DNA from: Saxidomus purpurata
Taxonomy: Eukaryota; Mollusca; Bivalvia; Venerida; Veneridae
Assembly: GCA_022818135.1 (NCBI GenBank)
Contig: JAFMSR010000012.1
Location: 32,797,624-32,861,623 of the forward strand
Length of the DNA: 64,000 bases
Direction: 5' to 3'
Positions 12,340 to 24,700 of this stretch are shown one piece after another. The position numbers and the translations under genes are program-made. The stretch's first letter is position 1. Each line of letters starts with the position of its first letter. The notes beneath the pieces are model-generated. The model ran no database searches, was not told the origin of the DNA, and saw only the letters and a program-made list of their open reading frames with translations.

Positions 12340-12416
12340 TGTGGCTCCATAGCTCTATAGAGTGTGTGTCATGTAAGCGACATCATTGGGTTCTTGTCCC
12401 GGTTGAATCAACTGCT
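12340..12416 (+). mobile_element. tRNA-like SINE head, degenerate
   Basis: The stretch gctccatagctctatagag resembles an A box and gggttcttgtccc resembles a B box, spaced as in a tRNA. The arms do not pair well enough for a working tRNA. It lies just upstream of the transposase start. Confidence 0.4.
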
Positions 12417-13284
12417 ACATTTAATATGACTCAGGCATATATTGATGGATATGACATCGCTGTCTTTTTCTTCAGTTTAAATAATTGTTCAGTTATTTAC
12501 ATCTTTACGCGGAGGCCACCCATAAAAATCATCTTTCAAAAAAGAATAAGTCCTGGGCTAAATGATTTACAGTGGGGGCCGTAGAAATTTGTTTACTTCA
12601 TTTTCTAATGCATTCATGAATCATTTATTTCTTCTGTCGTAACATTTCTAAATTATTTTTTGCAAGACGTGTAAATTAGCAAAAATGGTATTAAGTCTGA
12701 ACATAAAAGTGAATAAAAAAATTAGTACACTATAACCTAAGTTTCCCCATATGGAGCCTCCCGCAAAGGGAGAGAACACATCACAAAATCAATATATAGT
12801 AAACAAAAGCAGTTACCTCCCTTGATTTGAAAATTTGGCCAGCGGTTACCCCCTTTTCATCGTACCTTTGTTTAAAACTGATATGGACTGTTTTAGGTTG
12901 TTTTGGGAGCATTTTTATGTTTTGTTAGAGACTGTTTTATATAATTTTTCACTTTTTCTGAAAAGCTCAAGAAGTCGTTTGGCGCAGACTTCACAAGATG
13001 ACAGATGGTGGGAAAATATTAGGTACCGTCATGCGCATGCTTCTTCATGTCACGTGATTCCCCACGTGACTTATTTTGACATGCAATGTCAAGGTTACAG
13101 TACACAGTGTTTAAAAGGAGATATTTTTGTAAATATTTACCTTTGACGCTTGATTTCTGACTGTCCGCTTCAAAATAAATCGCCCGATAGATCTAGATCA
13201 AGATTTCATTGATACAGACTAATTAAAGAGGCCTGTAACGGGAAAACTGAAAACCCATCGACAATTCCTTGCCATCGGCTTTTC

Positions 13285-13622
13285 CTTACTTCTATTGGGG
13301 ACATGTCAAATGCGAGAATGAAGAAACTTCCATGGTCATCATTTTGTATTTAAAAATAATTTTTACATCATGGTTTCTTGTACTCTATGTTTTAAACTTG
13401 TCCTTATAAGACTTGTCCTTTTAAGACTTGTCTAGTGGAAAGACTTCTATTGGGGACATGTCAAAATAGAGAAAGAAGAAACTTCCATAGTTGGGGCATG
13501 ATTTCTAGTACATTTATCGTTGTTGTTATAGTAACTTGTCCTTATAAGACTTGTCTAGGGGAAATACTTCTATTAGGGACATGTCACAAGAGAGAATGAA
13601 GAAACTTCAATAGTTGAGACAT
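13285..13622. repeat. Tandem repeat, three units of about 125-155 bp
   Basis: The phrase acttctattggggacatgtc and a following gaatgaagaaacttccat recur at about 13288, 13443 and 13566. Between them lies the phrase acttgtccttataagacttg. Confidence 0.85.
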
Positions 13623-15640
13623 GTTGTCAAACATTCCCATTTACATGACACCAGTTCTAATCTCAGAATATTTATAACGGATAAGAAGTATTCATCAAAC
13701 CCAGTGTTTTGTTACATGGCATATGACATAAAATGCAGATTATTCCTACTGCGGTTGTTTCTGTCTTTCAAGTGTATGTGTGACTTGAATGCATTTTCGT
13801 GTAATTATAAGGGATTATTCTGTTGTGTTTAATTTACATTTAAAACTGATTCAATATGCATCGTTAAAGCCAAGAATTAATAAAAACAAATTGTTAAGAT
13901 TTCACAAAAGTTAAAGCAAATTAAAAAAATATGGATCATCTACAACTTTTAACTACTATAACAGTGACTATTCAGTAGCTGATAATGAAAAACAGACGTT
14001 TTGTCAATTGGTCCCCTTGTGCGAATACACAGACCAGTACAACATCAGTAGGCACATTCCATTTCAATTGTCTTTCACGGAGGGACAGTTCTGTGACTTG
14101 ACATTGAATTTAAACTATAATCATAATGACGTTTCATTCCTAATGATGTGCTTAACCTAACAATTCAAAGATGCAAATTCCATGTAGTGCTGTCTTACCA
14201 AATCTGCATCTAGATTTCCGTACAACTACTCATTACTAGACATGTCATGTTATGATAAATGTCTAGGACAGTGCAGTAGCCGATCATTTATTTTCAAGTT
14301 TTATAAACGGTATTATATTTAGGCTGAATTACATCTCTTTTCCATTTTACGTGGTCAGAACCCTAATTTAACGACAAAACGATTCAAAAATTCGCCACAG
14401 TGGAACAGAATAAATAAAAAAATTTAGGTGAAAAGATATATCCGATGAAAAAATCAGTGACATGTAAATCAAAGCCTGGTGACAGGATGCTTTCATTTTG
14501 TTTTGTTTTATTATTAAATATTGGTGATTGCAATATGTTTGCTAAAATATAGGACGCTAATAGCGCCAATAGAGTTGATGACATAAATGAACAAGTGACA
14601 CAGTTTTTCCCCTTCGTACTGTTTGCCATATACGCGAGTTACAGGCACATGCGTGTCCTTACGAAAGATACTTTTAATAGGAGATGTCATCCTCCTTTTT
14701 TGCCAAATACTTAGTAGTAATTTTGAATGTCAAATTAAGGGGAAAGCTGCGGTAAATTCTGTCTAGATAGGTGGTCCCTTGAATAAAATTGTCGAAAAAT
14801 ATAACAGCTTTAATAACTTTAAAATGTAGGACATTATCCCCTTAGCACAATTTTGCACAGGAGGACATTAGCCCCCTTTATGATTTTGCAAAAGCGGACA
14901 TTATTCCCTTCATCAAATTATCTTTCTAAATACACATACATAATAGTTAGTTTGACAAAATTAATAAATCGAACAAAAAATTTCAACATTATGATGATAT
15001 TAAATCAAATTTAAAACTTTGAAGAGTGAAGGGCATAATTATTGCAAAATAATGGAGGGACCATCTGGATAAATATAATTATGTTTAACAAAATGTCAGG
15101 TCAAAAAGTTATAATCCGTTGATATAGGAATAGCGGACAACAACTTAGACTCATAGGGACAACTTTATGCAAAGAATCTGATTTATGTAAAATCTGTCGA
15201 AGCGAAGTACAAAGTGAGATATTTGGTACTACTTTGTACCAGGGGCCGGTGCCATAACTTAAATTCAATACAATGTAGCCATTTCATACAAAGAAAAAAA
15301 AGGAATATTTAAACAAAATAATTTATTCTCATTTTCAAACATTGTTCAATACTGAAATAAATACCAAAAAAATCAGAGAAACCTGACACAAACCAAAAAC
15401 TAAATCCCCTAAAAGTTTTAATCTAACTTCTACCAAGCGTGTTTATATCTCGAAAAGTAATTAGGAAGTAGAGATCGCATGAGTTGACCGTCGAATCGCT
15501 GTTCAGCATTTAATTGCGTTTTATTAAGTTATACCGTAAGTTGAGAAATAAAACTTCGTCATTTACGTAATATGTTTTGTTGACTTAAGTTCCAGTACAA
15601 TGTTTGGTAAAACTGACTTCTATCTCGAAGAATAGGAGTA
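13623..15640. other. Upstream flank of the receptor gene, no gene recognised
   Basis: About 2 kb of AT-rich sequence before the first receptor exon. The promoter and 5' untranslated region should lie at its right end, but I see no convincing TATA box or initiator. A short run near 14825-14905 repeats an acattatccccttag-like phrase three times. Confidence 0.4.
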
Positions 15641-15644
15641 AACA

Positions 15645-15717
15645 ATGGGTTACAAAACATTTGTTACATTAGTTATTTTGGCTTCTTCGTGGACTGTTCT
15701 TCGTGCTGAGATTAACG
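15645..15717 (+). CDS. Receptor exon 1: start codon and signal peptide
   Basis: ATG in the context aacaATGGG opens 24 codons. They encode MGYKTF, a hydrophobic run (VTLVILASSW), and a small-residue cleavage site after LRA. The exon ends in phase 1 before a strong gtaagt donor. The next supported exon starts with two bases that complete an Ala codon. Signal peptide, donor and phase together argue for this start. The alternative, a Met inside exon 2, would leave the protein without a signal peptide. Confidence 0.75.
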
Positions 15718-18700
15718 GTAAGTCACATCACATTTATTTGCCACTTAACTTCTATTCTCACTTTTTCTTTTCACGTTAAATGTTTATGATGAAGAACTCC
15801 TTTCTTAATAAAAAATGATGACTCTACGATTTTTGTTTTGTGTATTTCAGTATTTACTTTAAATTTGTCTATCATTGTTCCGTCCGAGCCCGGATGGGCA
15901 AATTCGTTCGTTGGCGAACTTTACCTCGTTGTTATTAGCCTCTGGCCACTATAGACAGTAAAAATATGTGACCTTTAAGTGCAAACAGTAGACTGGTTAA
16001 TGAATTGGATCAAACTGATGTTCAAAGATCAATAATCATCACATTTGAAGTTATGATTCATTGTAGCACAACTTACCAAGAGAGATTTCTTGCCGGCGAG
16101 ACTGACCGTTATTTGTCAAAAAATAATTCCACAACAATTCGAGTGGTGTTTTTTAAACTAAAAGTACATGTTATAAGTTTACATTGATGATGCGTGATTG
16201 GTAAAACAAGATCAAGACAGTATATTACCATATTTGTAAATCATCTAGCATAATGGGATGAAGAAGAAGAACACAATATCTATATTTTACATCATCATAT
16301 TTTAAGGCTTTTTTAATCGTTTGATTTTTTATAACGCACATAACAAACTTTATGTCATTTAGATTAGTTTCAAGATTAACTTAAGCCTTGTCGAAATATG
16401 TGTATATCAGCGGGTAGGTAAATAGAATGTAGTTTCCATTTGAAAAGGGCATTATCACCTTGAAAAGTCGCTCAATGTACAAAATGGTTTCTGATGACCA
16501 TATTTTCATGTAGTAGAAATACATTAAGAGATTCTTTAGAATGTGTGAAATATAGTAATTTTCCAAATGTAAACGGGTAGCTCACAGCCAGGAAGAAGGG
16601 AAACATTTTCATGAGCTCTGTTTGTAAATATAAAATATATAATTCGCCCTATGTTATTTTCATTGAACAAGCTAGAAACTTCCTCCTTTTGTTGTCGCGG
16701 TAGAATCCCACAGTGTCTTATAGATGTACAATGTTTGGTGGACATTTATTGCATTATTTGTTGGGTCGAATGGGAATGAAACATTTGTTGTCTAAAACCA
16801 GGTTTGGTTTCTTCGCTTTTAGGTTTATGTAACCGCAGTGATGCTTTCTGTTTTCGCCTCATATATCTGAAATGTAAAAGCTGTAACTTATTCATTCTGC
16901 GTACGAAAGTTTTCCAAGTTTTTCCAAGTTTCTTTTCGAAAATTCTCTGTACGCACATGGCATGATATCATATTCAGTAAATGACATTAATTGAAATAAG
17001 TATACAAAGCAATACCGTGCAAGTTTGACATCTAAAGGCATACAAAGTATCATTAAATTCTGATTAATGCGTACATCTTTGCATTAATGTTATAGCGCAA
17101 CTCGACTATGATAAACTTTGAAGTCCAAGGATCACATTGATTTTACGGATTTAAAAAAGAATAACCTACTGATAGGATAATGATAGAACCATGTTCTATT
17201 CACTCTAAAATAGCATTGACCGTTGTATTCAAGTAATTTCTTCATGAAAAAGAGTTTACAGAAAGCCTTTCTTATTTCTTTTTGCAATATCATTGAGAAA
17301 AATAATGCGCTTTATTTCTAACATGTGCATCGACTTAAAAAGCAAAGTTCAGAATGATTTTGGTACAAATAAAGACCATTTCTGCTGCTAAAACACCTTT
17401 CTTGGTCAAATAAGAGCAACATGTAATTGTGATCCTGGGACTTTAACAAAAGTACGTGAAATATAGTAAAACTGACATTATAAAAGTTGTCAACAAACGA
17501 TAATCTCACATGGAAGATCAAGATCATGGTAGAAAAATTAATGAAATCAATTGGAGAAAACTAAGTTGTCCATGCAAAGTTCGTTGCACACACCAGTTTG
17601 CAGGGTCGTGAAATTTGAGTCTAGACATTTTAACCATATCATGCAAAAAATATACCACTGTAGACGTAATAACATATATATTTGTGTAATCATGCGAAAG
17701 TAACAAGTTTTGTCACTTAACTGGACCAGTTACAGTACATACTACTGTAATAGCTGATGCATACATATCTTGATATACAAGCGATAAAAAAACACAAGGC
17801 CTTTACAAGACATTCTACTAATCACTACAGGAAGTGGAATAAGTTCTGTCTGAACATAAATACTAATTGTTCTATAACCCATTAATATGCATTTTTATAT
17901 TACCAAGACGGCTATTAATGAAGTATTCAGAATACTGTTGTAGCTGCATGTGTCTGCTTAAATAATTGTTTCTTAGGTAAAAAAAACTTCATCTTTGTCG
18001 GCGCAGCTGTATTAAGCTCGCTCTAACCGGAAGTTGGTAGCTTTTCAACCGCCAATGAAAGGACAAGTAGAATGTATAACATTTTTAATTGAGAAATTTA
18101 CTCTGTAAGGAACCTTTTGATTGGATAATACCGGATGAAGAAGGTCAATAAAATACTCTTGCGTTTCCAGTCTCTCTTGAATGGTTTTATAATTTTAAGT
18201 TATAAATAGTTCATATCCATCAACATAATATGTTGTTACCCCCAAACTAATGTTAATTATAAATTTAGAGTAATTATTCTTTCTCAACAAGTGAATAACG
18301 GTCAATATTTCGAGTAACATTTGAGTAATTTTTGATTAAAAAAACAATGATCAAGTTTGTTTTGCTGATGCAAATGTCATGGTACGGTTTTAATTACAAT
18401 TGGGGATAAAATGTACAAGCGGGTTGTAAGCAATCGGGAGCTATAACCCTGTAAGCGTAGATCTCTGGGTGCGCGTCTCGGTCAGGGTGTATATTTTTCT
18501 CTCACTTTGTGGCATTTTGCGCCTTTTGATTGCATAAAATTAATCTTGACACGAATGTTGTACTGTAAAATATAGCTACCAATTGCTTTTATATTCTCAA
18601 AATTGCGCCAACAATCTTTTTGAAAGATAGTTCTTGTTTACTATGTAAGTTTGCTGTTGGCAGTCACACACTATTCTTTATACTTGTTACGCGGAACGCG

Positions 18701-21700
18701 GCACGTTTAACTGCACATACCAGAAATAAGGTTAATAGTATATATAATGATCAGGAAGAAAATATTTTGATTGGTTATACTCAATCAATATGCAGTTATG
18801 CAGTCATTTATAAAAAAATATCAGTTTCAACGCTGTTCATCGTCTAATAAACAATATTTTGGAGTTCACCAGGAAGGCCGGAGGTTGTAGAAATGTTTAC
18901 CAAAGTAGATGTAATATGGACATTTCTGTAAATAATTACGGATATAAGTGTATTGATGTTTTACAGTTGAATAAGCTGTATTTCTTAAATGGGCTACAAA
19001 AGGTGACATATATGTTTGACTATTTTGTGTGTAATTCAAAGCTTTTCAAGCTTATTGAGTCTTGTAATGTGCTCGAATTTTGTCCTTCATACTCCGATGC
19101 ACACAATCCGTAAAGTCTTTATTTTAATCTTAATATTACAAACGCCGAGAAAATAGATTTTACCAGTCGCGAAAAAGTAAAACTTTGGGATATAACAAAG
19201 GCTATGTCATATGTTGAAAATATTAGTTCAGCAGAAGTCCAAGAATTAAATCTCATACTCGATTATATAACCGCAACCGTCAATGTCCGCCAGGATCAGA
19301 TTGACGTTGTTTCTAAGCGTATTTCGACATTATAATTAACAATCGCTGAAAAGTCATTTGGTCTTACTAAAAAGTCAAGCAAGTAATTTTACCTTTCAGG
19401 TTTTTCAGGTTCTTTCAGGTAATTTTACCCTTAATGGTTTGGCCGAGACTGTAGAATAGCCCGAAGCAATTTCCATAAAGCAAAATATTTATAAACTTAG
19501 AAAATCTGAACAAAATAAGAATTCATTGAAAGCGCAAAGCAAAATATACAAACATACATTAGATAAATACCATAAATCGTTTCAAAAGGCGAAAATAACG
19601 ACTTTGAGAAAATTGGAGGAGTCGAATCCGAGTAAATACTGGACTATATTACGCGGGGACTCTAAAAATAAAATCGATGCAAATTTCACTGATTTATACG
19701 AATATTTTAAAGAAGTAAATTATGAAAATAACACAAATCAAATGACTATAGTTTTACCGGAAACGGTGAAGATAATGAAGAAATAAACACTAAATTACGT
19801 TCGATGAAATCGAATTCGCACTTAAAGGTCTGAAAAATAATAAAGCTAAATTGTCAATGAGCACATTATGGCCTCGTGGAATTCAATGAAAAACATATAC
19901 TTAAAACTGTTTAATATAATTTTTGAAAATGGAATTGTTCCACAGACATGGACAACTGGTATTATTAACCCTATATAAGAAAAAAGCGATCCTTCGAAAC
20001 CTGAAAATTATAGACCAATTACATTATTAAGTTGTCTAGAAAAATGGTTTACATCTGTAATTAATAATCGAATTACTAGATAAGTATACTAAACGAAACT
20101 TCTAACACATCACCTGCCTTTGTTCTTCTTTATTTAATTATCGACCTTTCCAATATATGCCAGATTATTTTTAGCTTTCGATGCACAAAAGCTATTATGT
20201 CTTGCATTTATGATACTTCCGATACATGAATTTTAAAATAATCGAATGATACAAATTTCATATGGAAGAAAATTGTAAAAGTGGGTTCACGAAGGAAGAA
20301 CATCAAGGCAATAACCCATGTTAAGTCTACGGAGATTTAAAAGTTATATTAAAATTCTCTGTCATATAACTTGTAACACTCGATCATTTTGAAATTTATA
20401 TAACGGAAGTATCTACCCAGTGTCTTCATAATTGCAAGACACGATAGCTTTTGTGCACCGAAAGCTAAAGATAAGCTGGCAGATACTGGAAGGGTTGATA
20501 ATAAAATAAAGAAGGAAAAAGGCAGGTGTTGCGTTAGACGTTTCGTTTAGTATAGAATCAAACAATTTGTTAAATAACACACAAGCAGACTTTAGAAAGG
20601 TGGTTTCAATCAGTGATAATTTATTCGTATTAAACCGCTTGATTAGTATATTATTGTTACATGGTTTAGTTAGTCATTTAATAAATAATAGTAAACAATT
20701 ATATGTTTAAAATGTTTTTGCTTCTTTATGCTGATGATATAGTTATTTTTGCTAAAAACAGCGAAGAATTGCAGTTAAATTTAGATTTACTTAATGAGTA
20801 TTGCAATAGATGGAAATTGAAAGTAATCTCTGTAAAAACAAAAATTATGGTTTTCAGGAGAGGAGGAAGATAACCGAATAACATCACATTTAGCTATATA
20901 TATCAAATTCTTGAAATTGTTAACAAACTTATATATCTTGTAATAGTGTTTTCTACAGGAGGGTCTTTTTCTGAAACTCAAAAGACGTTCGTAGGACAAT
21001 CTTTAATAGCAATTTTCAAATTAAATAAGTATTTACATAAATTTACCAATATTACTGTTAAACATAAACTAAATTTATTTGATAAATTAGTGTTACCTAT
21101 CCTTCATTATGGATGTGTAGTTTGGGGTTTTCACAGTGGTAGTGCATTAGAAAGAGTACATACGCAATTTTGTAAACGTTTTCTAGGAGTTAAGAAAAGT
21201 ACACAAAATGATTTTTAGATATGTTGAACTGAGTAGAATGCCACTGCAAAACTATAGATATTATGTTATTTTCAAGTTTTGGTTAAACATTTTGCAAACA
21301 GGCTCCAAAAATACATTAGAATTATATATGATATGTTGTATCAAGATATTGTAGACAAGCCTTACACTAAACATTGGTGTTAATTGTTAAGAGACTTACT
21401 GTTTTCTTTAGGCTTTCCAGATGTCTGGTATTCGCAAAGAGTTGGTAATGTTGAATCATTTATTTTGTTAATAAAACAAAGACTCAATGATCAATTCATG
21501 CAAAATTGGAAAAGTATACTAGAAAATTCGAGTAGAGCAATATTCTGTAGACACATTGCTAATTTTAGTTTTCAGTCATATCTAAATATTTTGAATATAA
21601 CACAAGTTAGAATTAGCTTGTCAAAGCTTCGTTTGTCCAGTCATAGACTCTTTATTAAAACCGGTTGATGGAGTAAACCTATGAGTACACCTTTAAATGA

Positions 21701-24700
21701 GCGTAAATGTACATTTTGTAATAAATTAGAAGACGAATATCATTTTTTTTGGAATGTGTTTTATATACTGAATTAAGAAAACAATTAGTACCACCATATT
21801 ATTGGAAACTGCCAAACATGTTAAAATTTATAGAACTAGTGAATTCTGAAAATAGTCGCACATTAAAAAATCTAGGAAGTTTTGTAAACAAGTATTTGCG
21901 TTCATATCAGAATTATTGTATAAGTTTACAGACCATAGATTTAGACATAGAACAAACTGTTGTGTAGTAACATTACTGTTATTGTTATACTTATAACAAA
22001 ATACCTTTTCAATCATTACGGGTTTTATGTGTTGTCAATATCAATGGTTGTACTATATATAGAAAGATAAGGAACTTTTAGAGCCGGTTTAGTAACTTAA
22101 GCTAACTTAAGGCTGCAATTCTTCTAGTCAGACGACTTTATCAATGTCAATTTGGTTCACAAATTAGCCGGTTTTATATATCAGTACTATTGAAATGTAT
22201 TAAAAATCGTGGCAATTGTTTACTGAAACAGAATAATACATTTAACGACCAAAGAACGTTTTTTAATTTGACTAGAAACTGTAGCTCACACCTCAACAGA
22301 AATTCGGGTATTACCGTCTAAGATGTACCACAATCACTCCAGCGTGCCAATTTGGTCTTGGTACATTTTTGTTTAGCAGACAACATTCTTTCAAATGATC
22401 CAAAGAAAATATAGGGTCTTAAACATCAACCTTTCACCTATGTTTCACTCTAATCCTTAAAGTTGACAGTGTTAAATATACTGTATATATTTTAAAAGTG
22501 TATAACCTATCCCTTCTGAATCCATTTTGAAAATGTATCCAACTTAACCCTGAGACCACGGCTGGTAATTGAGAAATGTATGCCACACCACATTCATATC
22601 AAATGTAAAACAAACCATCAGTAAGAGAACTGTTTTGTACATTATTCAAAAAGAAAAATGTTATTTCAGTTATCAAATATGTGTAACTGAAAAGAAAAGA
22701 TGGATGTCAAAAATAGAAACAGTGTAAATGCAAGTTAACCTTTTTTTATAAAAAAAAGTAAATTTAAATAAATTTATTTCAACGCTATGCTTAATACCAC
22801 ATATTTCATAAAAATTCTTACATTTGATAAACATTTGATTCCAAATGCTTAGTGATCTTGGATTAGTTTCATATCAAAGGAAATACATTTTTCAGACATG
22901 AAATACATGTACATTTATTTTCAAAAGTACGAAACAGTAAAAATGAACACATGTTTTCATAAAAGTATGACAAAAATGTGAAATAAAACAACATTAATAA
23001 TGAAAATAAACATCCCACAGAGCATTCGTCACAACAAACACTTATATACTAGAGTAAGACAATTATACCAAACAGAAGTACTAAGTACACCCACACCCTG
23101 GAATTACCATAGAAACCTGACTGATTACCAGTATAATCAATAGTCTGATAAATGATATCTACTCAATCTCTTACGTTCATTTAACTTGATAAATATTAAG
23201 TTATATAACTGATCAGAACAATCACAATTTTTAGTCTGCACTAATATTTTATAACTGCTCATCAGAACAACAATGCGGTGTTTATTAGATGATAACAACG
23301 CTGAAAAGACTATTCTTTCGATTCTAGCATGACAAGATATTACTTTTTAAAAGCTAATAAATGCAGAGCGTTATTTTCTATGCGTATATTTGTTTAACGT
23401 AATGCGGCACAGTTTACGGCATCTAGGTTCCCGCATTGTTTATGGCATAATAAAAATAATTTTCTAATTTTTCTACTTTTTGTATATAGAGACAAAATCG
23501 CGAGTCATGTTTGTTTCATTTTTTGATAATGACAGGAATGTATAGCTTAAACTCTTAGTTTAAGTAGCAATACTTGCAAATATTATATTGTTTATGCTTT
23601 TTGCGTTATTTAATTTGACACCAGTTTTAGGGAGTGCCTTAAGGACATAATAACATAAAATAGTACAAAACACGCAAAATAAAAACAATGGTAGGAACTA
23701 AGACTTAACGGATACCTTAATTTAACAAGCTAATCTTCGTATTTATCAACTTTAAGACAAATGAGCATGCAGCGTTTATGAGAAGCATGTCACATAGATG
23801 CATAGAGTTTTGTCGACTATTCCCCTCTATATTTGAAGGCTGCGCAGTGTCTATTTGTAGTATTTCATTGTTTACTTAGAAAACTAGATAATCTGGTGCA
23901 ACATCTTGTAAACACATGGTGTGATTAATGCCATAGTAATATTGTTGGAACAGGCCCAAGTAAAAATGTAAAATAAAGCATTTTACTACTTATGAGATGG
24001 CCAATGAAACCAATATTAATAAGCTTAGGCTGACATCAAATTGAAATACTACCCAACTGGAAACACTTCCTATACTGAAAGAGACTCGCCCTTAAACTGT
24101 GTGCAAGTTTAGAAACCTTTTTAAAAGTATGCGTAAGACATTTATTTAAAGTTTAGTCACCAAAGCTGAAGGTTTTTACTAAAACTGCAAAAGCTGCCGG
24201 TAAACTTAGCAAAATAAGACTTGTCGAAGAGAGATCTACTTTATATCTATCCATCCATTTTATTTCCAACTATTTAAACCATCGTGTATCGGAAAACTGA
24301 TGTACGTTTTTACAGAAAGTGAAGGATATTTTTAAATAGATCGTCATAACTTTCTTTCTGTTTCACATACAAAATTTGTCATTTTTACAAATCTTATTTT
24401 GGTTTCTCTGCCATTTCATTAATATTTTTGGTAATGTAAAGCATTAAGAGAATGGTCCTTTTTACGTTTACTTTTTAGTTTAAATATTTTATTGATCTAT
24501 TTACAAATACACTTATAACATTCAGACAGATACATATTAAATACATGAAACAAATGGATTGGGCCACGAGTTATAGCAACATCAGTAAACGACACTCTCC
24601 AAAGTTTAATAACTATCCCCGTCCGTTTATTATACTGAAAACGCGAAACGACAGTTCAGAAGAAGATATTGCATTTTGATTAAATTTACGGCTTTTTGCC

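Noticed and set aside
12291..12584. 97-codon plus-strand frame upstream of the transposase
   Set aside because: It overlaps a tRNA-like SINE head and has no motif or splice context.
12720..12745. Possible transposon terminus (acactataacctaagtttcc)
   Set aside because: It resembles pogo-type ends, but I could not find its inverted partner on the left side of the transposase.
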